This document shows, in pieces, positions 27,058 through 36,426 of a stretch of 64,000 bases of DNA. Position 1 is the stretch's first letter. The number at the start of each line of letters is the position of its first letter. Position numbers and translations under genes: made by a program. Origin of the DNA: Syntrophaceae bacterium (GTDB lineage Bacteria > Desulfobacterota > Syntrophia > Syntrophales > Smithellaceae); assembly GCA_018436925.1 (NCBI GenBank), contig JAHDKI010000026.1:102198-166197 (forward strand), in the 5' to 3' direction. The notes below the pieces were generated by a model that was not told where the DNA came from, searched no databases, and was given only the letters and a program-made list of their open reading frames with translations.

Positions 27058-27107
27058 ATACGGCAATCGTTTGCCGTATCCCTACGTTCAATCGACTATT
27101 TTGTCAA
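27058..27107 (-). promoter_or_regulatory. promoter and operator of the NrpR-like gene
   Basis: On the minus strand TTGACA (27102-27107), a 17-base spacer and TAGGGA (27079-27084). Immediately downstream is a perfect inverted repeat, ATACGGCAA-TCGT-TTGCCGTAT (27058-27079), covering the expected start site. This is the classic position for autorepression. Confidence 0.65.
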
Positions 27108-27398
27108 ACACATTTTTGTCTTTTTTGAAAAAATCCGGTTCAAATTTGTTCGTTTCACGCTGAAAAGACATCCCGCTTCGCCGGCCTGAATCCCGAAAAA
27201 TATCGAATTTCCATAAAGAACTTATGATCCGGCGGGCGCCGGCTTAAAAAATCCGCCCATTGAAAAACAATTGGAAATCGACTATAAGCCGAAAGGTAAT
27301 TCAAAAGCGGGCCGGCCGGTTAAACGCCCCGGGCGCGCGCGTTTTTCTTTCCAAACCTGACTCATTAAAAAATCTGCAGCAGGAGACTGAATATTGCG
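27108..27398. other. divergent intergenic region
   Basis: Between the NrpR-like gene and the VanW gene. No gene or clear promoter for vanW is visible. AGGAG lies 13 bases before the vanW start. Confidence 0.4.
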
Positions 27399-28100
27399 AT
27401 GCTCCGAATTCTTGCCATCATCGTGCTTGTGCTGACGCCCTGCGCCGTTCCGGCACAGGACGCCTCGCGCGTCGTCATTGCCTCGTTCACCACGTCGGTC
27501 GAAGACCAGGACGCGGGCGTGAAAACCAATCTGCGGCTGGCCTGCTCGCGGCTGGACGGCTATGTCATCGGCCCGAAGGGAGCCTTCTCCTTCAACGAAG
27601 CGGTCGGCGAAGGCTCGGCCCAAAACGGTTTTGCTTTCGGCCGGGTGCTGTATCGCGAAGGCGCCGTTTACGAACCCGGCGGCGGCTTGTGCCAGGTGTC
27701 CACCACGCTGTTTAACGCCTTTTTGCTTGCGGGTTTCCACATTCTGGAACGCCACCGTCATCTGCAGCCGGTGAGCTACGCCCCCCTGGGCCTCGACGCG
27801 ACGATCAAGTACGGCAAAAAGGATCTCCGGATGAGAAATCCATTTTCTCAGCGATTCATGATTGAAACGCTTCTCACGGATCAAAGCCTGACGATCGCGC
27901 TGAAGTCCGACCAGACCCTTGCGTATCGATATGAAATTGTCACGGAGGAAGAAGACGTGGAGGTGCCGATTCTGGATTCATCCCGATCCGTCAGGCAAGG
28001 GATGTCCATTTACGTCAACCGCAGGCGATATGAGGGAAACCGCCTGATGGAAACGGGCACGCTGTATCGGGACTATTATCCGCCGGTGTATGTTAAATGA
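27399..28100 (+). CDS. VanW family protein, secreted
   Basis: A 233-residue exported protein: signal peptide (LRILAIIVLVLTPCAVPAQ) followed by a VanW domain with the family core GPKGAFSFNEAVGE and GGGLCQVSTTLFNA. VanW is an accessory protein of some vancomycin-resistance clusters and is widespread in Gram-positives; its biochemical role is unknown, though a link to peptidoglycan is assumed. It is the first gene of a four-gene envelope cluster; its stop overlaps the next start (ATGA). Confidence 0.88.
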   Translation: MLRILAIIVLVLTPCAVPAQDASRVVIASFTTSVEDQDAGVKTNLRLACSRLDGYVIGPKGAFSFNEAVGEGSAQNGFAFGRVLYREGAVYEPGGGLCQVSTTLFNAFLLAGFHILERHRHLQPVSYAPLGLDATIKYGKKDLRMRNPFSQRFMIETLLTDQSLTIALKSDQTLAYRYEIVTEEEDVEVPILDSSRSVRQGMSIYVNRRRYEGNRLMETGTLYRDYYPPVYVK

Positions 28101-28702
28101 TGGCTTGCCGATCCCTTGTGCTTCTTGCTGCGGCGTTTTTGATCGCCCTTCTCCCGGGCGGCGCGACGGCGCAGGATCCATCGCTTGCGGCCTGGCGTTC
28201 CTACGCCAAAACGCCGGAGGCCGCAAAGCTGATGATTTGGATGCACGAAGCCCTCGATGCCCGCCTGTCGGGCAAAATGCCGCCGCGGATGGATGCCGCC
28301 TACCCCGTTTTTCACGGCGAGCTGGGCGTGTTTGTCACTCTGGTTAAAAAAAATCGGGTGCGGGGATGCTACGGCGCGTTCGACCATCCCGACACCCGGA
28401 TGGACAGACTTCTTGACGATTACCTTCTGGGCGCGCTGCGACGGGATCACCGTTATCCGGCGCTGGAGACCGGCGAGGCCGGCGGCGTGGCCGTTATTCT
28501 GACGATCGCCGGTTGCCGCCTGCCCGTGCGCGACATCGCGGATGTGGATCTGTCGCGCTACGGCGTTTTGGCCACCTTCGAGGATGGATCGCACGATGTG
28601 GTGGTCCCGGCTGAAATCCGCGGCATCGACGCTCTGCGCAGGCGCTGGAAGGGCAAGGAGATTGCCCAGCTGGACATTTTTTCCGCCGTAACCCTTAAAT
28701 GA
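28097..28702 (+). CDS. AMMECR1-domain protein with a signal peptide
   Basis: A 201-residue protein. The signature RGCYGAFD corresponds to the conserved RGCIG of AMMECR1 proteins, and the rest (YPALETGEAGGVAVILTI) follows the family. Most AMMECR1 proteins are cytoplasmic, but this one starts with a clear signal peptide (MACRSLVLLAAAFLIALLPG, cleavage near ATA-QD). Translation is coupled to vanW by a 4-base overlap, and the large macroglobulin gene starts 22 bases downstream. Function of the domain is not established; a periplasmic role here is inference. Confidence 0.85.
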   Translation: MMACRSLVLLAAAFLIALLPGGATAQDPSLAAWRSYAKTPEAAKLMIWMHEALDARLSGKMPPRMDAAYPVFHGELGVFVTLVKKNRVRGCYGAFDHPDTRMDRLLDDYLLGALRRDHRYPALETGEAGGVAVILTIAGCRLPVRDIADVDLSRYGVLATFEDGSHDVVVPAEIRGIDALRRRWKGKEIAQLDIFSAVTLK

Positions 28703-28724
28703 CCGTTCCGAAAGGAGACTCGTT

Positions 28725-31700
28725 ATGCGAAAGGACAATCGCCATATTTCGGTTTTAATAATTTTATGGCTGGCGCTGGTTTTTCTGTGCGGCCCGGCCG
28801 ACTCCGCGCCCAACGATTTTTATTTTTTTCGGTCCGCGAATTCGGAAATGAACACGCCCACCTCGGCGGAGCTTCTAAAGCTTGCGAAAGAAACGCTCAA
28901 CCGGGATGCGATTTACGGACGCGTGACCGATGCGCAAACCAAACAGCCCATCCCCGGCGCGGTCATCGAACTCAAAAACGCCAACTTCGGTCTGGGCTAC
29001 TACCGTGTTGCCGCCAACAAAAATGGAACGTATCATATTCCCGATTTTATCCGGCATGTCCGTTATAAAATTGAAGTGAGCGCCCCCGAGTACGTCAACG
29101 CGTTTCACGTCTACGAAATCCGCCCCGGACGTTATGATTTCGAACTCACCAAAGAAAGCGTGATTTCCGGAATTGTGAGCAACTCGGCAAACAAACCGCT
29201 TGCCGATGTGGAGGTCAAGCTCGAAAGCGTTTACCGCCGCTATGACCGGTCGGATGCCAACGAAGAGGATGTGCGCCATCGGCCCATTTTCCTCACCACG
29301 GGCAGAGACGGAAAATACCGCTTCGGCAAACTGCCGGAAGGCGAGTATCTCGTCACCTTCCAGAAGGCCGGTTGGATCACCGAAACGGCCCGTGTGCGCG
29401 CCGTTTCGACATCGCTGACGGATCTGCCCATGCAGATGTTTTTAAACACGTCGGTCTCGGGCCGGATTCTGATCCAGGATCTGGACATCGGCGCGGCCAA
29501 CATCGATGTGGTCATTGAGGGACGCTCGCGCGCCGCTGCGGCGTCCAACACCGACGGCAGTTATCAATTGGAGGGCATTAAGCCCGGCCGCCATCAGATC
29601 ACCCTGAATCACCGCGGCTTTGTGGCCCGGGCTCCCGAACCGATCGACATCGTCGAAGGCCAATCCCGAAACAACGTGAATTTCACCGTGGTTCAGAAAA
29701 ACCCGGAAGTTGAAGTGTATTCGGATCGCTACACGTTTGTGATCGGTCAGCAGGCAGCCTTCAGCCTGAAGGCTTTTCGCCTGGAAAAAGTCCATGTGCG
29801 CCTCTATCGGCTGCCGGTGAGCGTGGCCATGAAAGGACGGATGGCGTCCGACCAAATCCGTCCCGACGCCGACGGGCTCAAGCTGATTCGGCAATGGGAG
29901 GAAGGCGTCCGCGACTTCAATCCCTATGAGTGGCAGCACCAGCAGATCGACATCGCCGAACCCCTGCCGGCCGGCGGCTACTGCATTGAAGTTGAAGGCG
30001 CAGGCAACCTGATCAGCCGGAAACTGTTTTCCGTCACGTCGATCGGCGTGGTCGTGAAGCGCTCGCCGCATCAGGTCTTGGCTTATGTGACCGACCTTGC
30101 GGCAAACAAACCCCTGGTCGGGGCGCCGGTGATCCTGTTCGACCAGGCAAGCGCGCCGTCGCCAGCGCCTGCGCGTCCGCCCGGCGAGGAGGAAAGCGAT
30201 GGAGAAACGGAAGACATCTGGCCTGACTCTTCCCGTCGCATGAATGAAAATTCCGGGGCGTTCTACAGCCCGCCGGTTCGACTCGATGACCTGCCGGTGA
30301 CGATCGTGGCGAAGGCCGAAACCGGCCCGGACGGAACGGTTCAACTGCCGGTAAGCGAGGACAAAGCCCTGTCTTTGATGGCGGTCGCTTCCGACGGCAG
30401 TTACGCCGTCTGCGCAACCGGCGCGCCGGCGCAGTTCGCCCGCGAAAAGGACAAGACGTTTATTTACACGGATCGTCCCGTGTATCGGGCGGGAGACAAA
30501 GTGTTCTACAAGATTATCGCCAAGTCAATGACGGCAAAGCCCGAACCTCTTGCCAACCAGAGCCTCTTTTATGTCATCCGGCATCAGGAGACGGATTCCG
30601 TCGTCGATTCGGGTTCCTTCTCGCTCGACGAATGGGGAACGCACCAAAGCCAATGGACGCTTGCCGAAGACACGCGTCTGGGCGCCTATCAGATCCGGGT
30701 CGGGCCGAGCCAGGACAACCTCTACAGTGAAGGGACTTTCTATGTTGATCAGTACCGCAAGCCGGAATTCAAAATCGATCTTACGGCCGCAAAAGAATAC
30801 TTCATCAACCGCGATGCGGTGGAGTTCAAGGTCGAAGCCAAATATCTTTTCGGCGCACCGCTTAAAAACGCGGTGATCCATTACCGCTTCTATGAAAGCA
30901 AACTTCGCGACAGTGAAGCCCGGTACTGGTGGGAGGATGACGAGGAACCGTCGCGATCCTTCAGCAAGGTCAAACTCGAAGGCGACAAGACCCTCGATGA
31001 AAACGGCATCGCGCTTCTGAAACTGGCGGCGGGCGATCTGCCCTACGACCGGGAAATCACCCTGGAAGTGACGGTCACGGACCGCTCCAATGTGAGCGTC
31101 ACCGCCAGCGAAACCGTCCGGGTGGGGCGCGGCGAGTATTATGTAAAGATTCAGCCGGCGCAGAATTTTTTTGCGGAAGACGACAAAAAGGCCGTCACGA
31201 TTAAAACGCTGTCTCACACCGGCAAGCCGGTTGCCGCCTCGCTCGACGTCAAAGTGTACCGCTATATCTGGCGGGCCTGGCAAAGACTTTACATGCATGA
31301 GGCCAAACCCATCTTCACCAGAACCGTCAAAACCGGCGCTTCGGGCGCCGCCACGATTGAACTGCCCGACAAGTTCGATTACTACGGCGAATACGACATT
31401 GTCGTCGAAGGCAAAGACGTCAAAGGAAACCTCATCAACGCGTCGCGCGTGGTGTGGATCTACAGCCGGCACGCATCACGGGTGGACTCCCGGCTTAAAA
31501 ATCTGGAGCTGTCCGTCGGCGAAACGGCGCTTGACAAACCCGGCGAAGTCACCTGCCTTCTTAAAAGCCGCTACACGGATTCCTTCGTGCTTTTGACCGT
31601 TGAAGGAAAAGATCTCTATGAAAAACGCGTCATCCCGATGACCGGCAATGTCGTGCCGGTGACGGTCCGGATTGAGGCCGCCCACGCGCCCAACGTTTTC

Positions 31701-34277
31701 ATCACAGCGACCATGCAGCGGGGACGCGCGCTGTTCATGAGCCGGGCGGAAGTGTCGCTGGCCAGCCGGGGCGTGGCGATGAATATCGAGATCAAGCCCG
31801 ATAAGCCCAAATATCTGCCCGGAGAGAAAGTCAGAATCGCGCTTCGGGCCACCGACGAGACGGGCGCGCCGCTTGAGGGCGACCTGTCGCTGGGCGTCGT
31901 GGATGAGGCCATCTACCTCATCCGGCGCGACCATACCCCGAAAATGCGGGATGTCTTTTACGCGAAAAACTCCAACTGGGTGCTGACCAACTACTCCTAT
32001 CCCTTCACGATTCTCGCCGGCGCCGCGAAAGACAGCAAGGTCAAAGTCCGCGAAAAATTCGCCGACACCGCCTTCTGGAAAGCGGATATCCGCACCGACC
32101 GCGAAGGCCGCGCCTCGGTGGAATTTTCCCTGCCGGACAATCTCACCACCTGGCGGATGACCGCGCGAGGGCATGACCGGACCGGACGCGTGGGCGAATC
32201 GAAGGATGAATTTCTGACCACGCAGGACCTCATCGCGCGCATCGGCAAACCCCGCTTCTTTATCGAAGGCGACCGTCTGGGGCTCATCGGCATCGTCAAC
32301 AGCAACACCGACCGCGGCCTGCCCGGCGTCAAAACGGAATTCCGCGCCGACAACAAAACGATCGTCCCCGACGAGAAGCTCAAAGTAAGCCTTCCGCCTT
32401 TCGGCGTGGCGAGCCTGTATTATCCGTTTGCCGTACCGGAAAACAAACCGTCGGTGGATCTTTTCTTTATGGCCGAAGCCGACGCGGACGCCAAAGACGC
32501 GCTTAAGCTCACGGTTCCGGTTTACAGCCGGGGCATGAATTACAAAATCTTCGGCGCGGGCGACCTGGGCGCCAACCGCGTTCTGGAGCTTACCGCGCTT
32601 AAGAACTCGGAAGACTTCGAATACCGCCCGGACGATATTTACATTACCGTCAACCCCAGTCCGATTCACCAGCTTTTGCGGGGCGCGGACTATCTGGCCA
32701 ACTTCCCGTACGGGTGCATCGAACAGACCTTAAGCGGCTTTATTCCGGCCCTGGCGCTGCAAAGCCTCCTCAAACAGCGAGGGCTTCCTTCGGCTTCGGC
32801 CGAAAAGCTTCGCGACAAGATCAACTCGGGCATCGATCGTATTTTGCGCTTTCAAAACAGCGAGGGCGTCTGGGGCTGGTGGGCCGGCGACGCCGGAAAT
32901 GAATTTATCACCGGCTATGTGCTCTATTGCCTGCACCTGGCCCAATCGATGGGATACGACGTGGACTTAAAGCGCATCGACGCCTCGCTTGAGGCCGTGG
33001 ATCGCTCGTTGAATGAAACGGTCGCGGGCAATCTCGACGCCCGCGCGCTTCTGTTTTACGCCTCGGCGCGCTGGGGCAAGTGGAACTCAAACGCCTTTAA
33101 GACGTTCGCCGCCGCAAAATCGCTCACCCACTACAGCCGCGCCCACTTCATCATGGCTCTTGCGCTCGGCCGGGAGATGAACCTGCCCAAAGCCGATAAA
33201 AGCGCCGTTGCGGGCGCGCTGGCCCAACAGATCGCGGCGCTTTCGGCCGCAAAAAAGGTCGACCGATTCGGCCCTTACTGGGAATCCGCGCAAAACCAGC
33301 TGTGGGGCTGGCCCGGCGGAAACACGGAAATCACGGCGCACGTGTTGTCGGCTCTGGCCGCGGCGCGGGAAAACACCGGCCTGCAGAAAGACATCGTCCG
33401 GTCGCTTATGCGCCGCTCCCGGGGCGCGGCGTGGAAATCCACCAAGGAAACGGCGGCCGTCATTCTGTCGATTTGCAGCCATTACGAACGTGAAAAAGCC
33501 CTGTCTCCCCAGCGCGGCAAAGTGTTCTTCAAGATGAACGGCAGGGATCTGACCGCCATCGAGTTCGATTCGGGCAACATCGACGAGCCGCACAAACTCA
33601 CACGCATCGTGAAGCTGCCCAAAGGCACAAAAACGGAAAGCTTCAAAATTGAAGCCGCAGGGCCCGCCGCGCCGGATGTCACTTTCAGCGCAACCCTCAA
33701 CGGCAATCTCTTCTTCGTTGACACGCCCCTGACAAAGCTGGCGTCGCCCGCCGGGAAGTCCCTTCCGGCCGCTGTCCTGAAAACCGCGCTGGCGCCCTTT
33801 GTCAAATCCGAGGAGGCTTTGATCCGGTCCATCAACAACGGCATCCACATCACGCGAAGCTATGCCTTGCTCAGCCGGGTGCGGGACATCAACAACAACG
33901 AGTACCTCGTTCCGCAGCCGATCAACGGCAAACGCGGGTTGAGAATCGGAGATGAAATACTCGTCACGCTGAAATTTCAGCTCCAAGACGATTTCGAGTT
34001 TCTTGTTTTAGAAGATTATCTGCCGGCGGGTTTCGAAGTCGTCCGCAAAAACGTTTATGACTCGTATCAGCCCTACTCGCATTCGGAGCGATGGGACAAC
34101 CGCATGGTGTTTTTCTTCACTTCGCTGGGCAAAGACAGGGTCCATGAGGTCGCTTATACTCTCAGGGCCGAACTGCCGGGATCGTTTCTGGCCAGGCCGG
34201 CCCGGATGGAGTGCATGTATGAACCGGGCATTCAGGGCTGGTCGGCCCCGGCCCGATTTATTGTGGAAAAGAAATAA
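28725..34277 (+). CDS. alpha-2-macroglobulin family protein, thioester type
   Basis: An 1850-residue secreted protease-trap protein. After the signal peptide come three carboxypeptidase-regulatory-like beta domains (about 60-320), then macroglobulin domains (A2M_N-like around 440-560 with FIYTDRPVYRAGDKVFYK), a central A2M domain (LPDNLTTWRMTARGHDRTGR) and the thioester domain. The thioester motif is intact: C1331-I-E-Q1334 in YGCIEQTLSGF. The C-terminal receptor-binding-like domain ends near VEKK. Bacterial macroglobulins such as E. coli YfhM bind attacking proteases covalently in the periplasm and are often paired with PbpC; here the partner is the downstream SpoIID/PBP fusion. The ribosome binding site is GAAAGGAG. 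Confidence 0.95.
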   Translation: MRKDNRHISVLIILWLALVFLCGPADSAPNDFYFFRSANSEMNTPTSAELLKLAKETLNRDAIYGRVTDAQTKQPIPGAVIELKNANFGLGYYRVAANKNGTYHIPDFIRHVRYKIEVSAPEYVNAFHVYEIRPGRYDFELTKESVISGIVSNSANKPLADVEVKLESVYRRYDRSDANEEDVRHRPIFLTTGRDGKYRFGKLPEGEYLVTFQKAGWITETARVRAVSTSLTDLPMQMFLNTSVSGRILIQDLDIGAANIDVVIEGRSRAAAASNTDGSYQLEGIKPGRHQITLNHRGFVARAPEPIDIVEGQSRNNVNFTVVQKNPEVEVYSDRYTFVIGQQAAFSLKAFRLEKVHVRLYRLPVSVAMKGRMASDQIRPDADGLKLIRQWEEGVRDFNPYEWQHQQIDIAEPLPAGGYCIEVEGAGNLISRKLFSVTSIGVVVKRSPHQVLAYVTDLAANKPLVGAPVILFDQASAPSPAPARPPGEEESDGETEDIWPDSSRRMNENSGAFYSPPVRLDDLPVTIVAKAETGPDGTVQLPVSEDKALSLMAVASDGSYAVCATGAPAQFAREKDKTFIYTDRPVYRAGDKVFYKIIAKSMTAKPEPLANQSLFYVIRHQETDSVVDSGSFSLDEWGTHQSQWTLAEDTRLGAYQIRVGPSQDNLYSEGTFYVDQYRKPEFKIDLTAAKEYFINRDAVEFKVEAKYLFGAPLKNAVIHYRFYESKLRDSEARYWWEDDEEPSRSFSKVKLEGDKTLDENGIALLKLAAGDLPYDREITLEVTVTDRSNVSVTASETVRVGRGEYYVKIQPAQNFFAEDDKKAVTIKTLSHTGKPVAASLDVKVYRYIWRAWQRLYMHEAKPIFTRTVKTGASGAATIELPDKFDYYGEYDIVVEGKDVKGNLINASRVVWIYSRHASRVDSRLKNLELSVGETALDKPGEVTCLLKSRYTDSFVLLTVEGKDLYEKRVIPMTGNVVPVTVRIEAAHAPNVFITATMQRGRALFMSRAEVSLASRGVAMNIEIKPDKPKYLPGEKVRIALRATDETGAPLEGDLSLGVVDEAIYLIRRDHTPKMRDVFYAKNSNWVLTNYSYPFTILAGAAKDSKVKVREKFADTAFWKADIRTDREGRASVEFSLPDNLTTWRMTARGHDRTGRVGESKDEFLTTQDLIARIGKPRFFIEGDRLGLIGIVNSNTDRGLPGVKTEFRADNKTIVPDEKLKVSLPPFGVASLYYPFAVPENKPSVDLFFMAEADADAKDALKLTVPVYSRGMNYKIFGAGDLGANRVLELTALKNSEDFEYRPDDIYITVNPSPIHQLLRGADYLANFPYGCIEQTLSGFIPALALQSLLKQRGLPSASAEKLRDKINSGIDRILRFQNSEGVWGWWAGDAGNEFITGYVLYCLHLAQSMGYDVDLKRIDASLEAVDRSLNETVAGNLDARALLFYASARWGKWNSNAFKTFAAAKSLTHYSRAHFIMALALGREMNLPKADKSAVAGALAQQIAALSAAKKVDRFGPYWESAQNQLWGWPGGNTEITAHVLSALAAARENTGLQKDIVRSLMRRSRGAAWKSTKETAAVILSICSHYEREKALSPQRGKVFFKMNGRDLTAIEFDSGNIDEPHKLTRIVKLPKGTKTESFKIEAAGPAAPDVTFSATLNGNLFFVDTPLTKLASPAGKSLPAAVLKTALAPFVKSEEALIRSINNGIHITRSYALLSRVRDINNNEYLVPQPINGKRGLRIGDEILVTLKFQLQDDFEFLVLEDYLPAGFEVVRKNVYDSYQPYSHSERWDNRMVFFFTSLGKDRVHEVAYTLRAELPGSFLARPARMECMYEPGIQGWSAPARFIVEKK

Positions 34278-34345
34278 CGGTCGCGCCCTGCCGGCCGGCT
34301 CCGCCGGCGGGGCTTCTTCCGCCTTCCGGGGCACGGTGAACCGTT

Positions 34346-36400
34346 ATGATCCGAACATCTTCTTCCGGGCTTCATCTTTTCCGCCTGTGCGCAGTCGCCG
34401 GGATTGCGGCTGCTTTGAGCCTTGCGGCGCCTTGGCCCGCCGCATCCCAACGCCCTTTGGCGGCGCACTCCGACGACGGAAAGGTTGCCGTCTCCATCCT
34501 TTCGGCTCGCCTCAAACAGCTTGAACAAGGGTCGCTCGATCGGATCGTTCTCCGGTTCGACCGCAACACGAAGGCTTTCAATAAGGCAACCGGCGAGCAC
34601 GTTCAAATAAGAGAAATGCGCTTCTCGGGAAGCCCAAGCGGCATTGAGGCGCACCTCGACGGGGTAAAGCGGATAACACCCGCAAACTGGCTGATCCACT
34701 CCAACCTCTCCGACGCCGTGTTTACCGTCTTCATCAATAACGAAAAGCGACTCTACCCCCTGCCGCTTTCCATCCGCTTCGACGGCAAACAGTGGCGGCT
34801 TGGAATCCGCGAAGACAAAATGCGCTATGCGCTGGACGCGGCGCGCGCCGAGTTGGGCCCCGACGGAGAAAACCAGACCGAAGCGCTTGCGGCGCTGGCG
34901 CTGCTCATCCGGTCGCGCGCGGACATGGCCGGCCGAAACCGCAGGCATGACGGCTTCGATTTTTGCGACCTGACCCATTGTCAGATCTACGCGGGGCGGA
35001 CCGCCTCGCCGATCGCGTTTCCCTGGCTCATTGACATTCAAAACAGAACCGAGCCGCTGTCTTTTTCCGCTCGCTGCGGCGGACGGACGCTGGGCAACCG
35101 GGTGTTCGGAAACGCGCAGGAAGAAACCCAAGGCGTTCGCGACTGGCTGATTTCCGACGGCCGCTATCTTTGCGGACAAACCGCTTATGAATGGGAAACG
35201 TCGATTGCCGAGGACGAGCTGTCCAAAATCATTTTTTCTCCGAAAGGCGGCTCCGCCGCAGCGCCGGTGTTTGTATGCCGCGACGACACAACGCTTCGGG
35301 TAACCGTCCGATCCGGACACGCACAGGCGTCTTTCGCCGCCGAAGCGTTCCGTCTTCGGCTCAACCGGGTGCGTGGCTGGAATTTCCTTCCGGGCAATGC
35401 CTACGACATTGACGCAAAAATTGAAAACGGCAAGCGGTCTATCGTTTTTCGAGGACGCGGGTTGGGCCATGGCGCGGGACTCTGCCAGACCGGCGCCCTG
35501 CGTCTGGCACGCCTGGGTTACTCCCGCTATGAAATCTTAAGCCATTACTTCCCCGGACTCTCTTTTGCTCCGGCGGCGCGCGGGTCAACGCCCGCCCGGA
35601 CGCCGGTTTCCTATGTCGTGTTTAATCTGAAAACCGGCGCCGTCTTGCTTGCCAGTCATTCCGATTTTCTCAAACGGCAATCGCCGCCCGGTTCGCTTTT
35701 TAAGCTGGTGGTGGCTCTATATCTGCTCACGAAGCATCCGGTGAGTTTCGATGACTATGTTTTTGACTGCCCGCGGGGGCAAGACAAGTCTGTGCCTCAG
35801 CGTTGCTCGATTCCCGAAGGACACGGCCCCGTGCGGCTTTCAGAGGCGCTCGCACAGTCGTGCAATCTGTATTTCGCGTCGCTTTACTCGCAGATCGACC
35901 CCGGCCGTTTTTGCCGGTTTGTGGAAGGCTTGAATCAACGCACCGGCATGTCTATTTCGGTCCCGCGCGCCGAAACGCCGGAGGCGTTTGCCCGGATTCT
36001 TTGCGGACTGGATCATCGCATCCGCCTGTCTGTGCGCGATATGACCACCCTGATTCAACTTGCCGCCCTGCCCCCCACGGACCGCCCGAACCTTGAGGCC
36101 GCCAAACAAAACCTCGCCCCGCAGGCGCGCCTGGCCCTGGCTTGGGCTCTGCATAAAACCGTCAGCCACGGCACCGCCTCGGAGACCGGACATCCGGCCG
36201 ACAGACTCCAGACCCATTCTCTGTGGGGCAAAACGGCGACCTTTATCGACGGCACCAATCGTCAAATCCTTTACGGCCTCTTCGCCGGTGGAGACGAAAC
36301 CCGCGGCCTTGTCGTCATGCAGGCAAACGGCACCGGACGCGATGCGGCCGAATCCGCCCGCGAGATTTTCAGCAGCCTGAAGTCGCTTGATCATCAATGA
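34346..36400 (+). CDS. SpoIID/LytB domain fused to a penicillin-binding transpeptidase-like domain
   Basis: A 684-residue exported protein. A signal peptide (ending near PWPAASQ) is followed by a SpoIID/LytB-type lytic transglycosylase region ending in GRGLGHGAGLCQTGAL (about 370-385). The C-terminal 270 residues have the three active-site motifs of serine DD-peptidases/class D-like penicillin-binding proteins: S450-L-F-K453, S505-C-N507 and K629-T-A631. The protein may thus cut glycan strands and act on peptide stems. Starting 68 bases after the macroglobulin gene, it occupies the place that pbpC has in enterobacteria. The E. coli yfa macroglobulin operon also carries secreted proteins of unknown function (DUF2300, DUF1175), to which it may be related. 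KTA instead of KTG is a small deviation. Confidence 0.75.
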   Translation: MIRTSSSGLHLFRLCAVAGIAAALSLAAPWPAASQRPLAAHSDDGKVAVSILSARLKQLEQGSLDRIVLRFDRNTKAFNKATGEHVQIREMRFSGSPSGIEAHLDGVKRITPANWLIHSNLSDAVFTVFINNEKRLYPLPLSIRFDGKQWRLGIREDKMRYALDAARAELGPDGENQTEALAALALLIRSRADMAGRNRRHDGFDFCDLTHCQIYAGRTASPIAFPWLIDIQNRTEPLSFSARCGGRTLGNRVFGNAQEETQGVRDWLISDGRYLCGQTAYEWETSIAEDELSKIIFSPKGGSAAAPVFVCRDDTTLRVTVRSGHAQASFAAEAFRLRLNRVRGWNFLPGNAYDIDAKIENGKRSIVFRGRGLGHGAGLCQTGALRLARLGYSRYEILSHYFPGLSFAPAARGSTPARTPVSYVVFNLKTGAVLLASHSDFLKRQSPPGSLFKLVVALYLLTKHPVSFDDYVFDCPRGQDKSVPQRCSIPEGHGPVRLSEALAQSCNLYFASLYSQIDPGRFCRFVEGLNQRTGMSISVPRAETPEAFARILCGLDHRIRLSVRDMTTLIQLAALPPTDRPNLEAAKQNLAPQARLALAWALHKTVSHGTASETGHPADRLQTHSLWGKTATFIDGTNRQILYGLFAGGDETRGLVVMQANGTGRDAAESAREIFSSLKSLDHQ

Positions 36401-36426
36401 CGGACTATTTTGAAAAGGAGGTCTCC

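Noticed and set aside
31476..32669. 397-codon frame antisense to the macroglobulin gene
   Set aside because: Same reason; no domain and no ribosome binding site.
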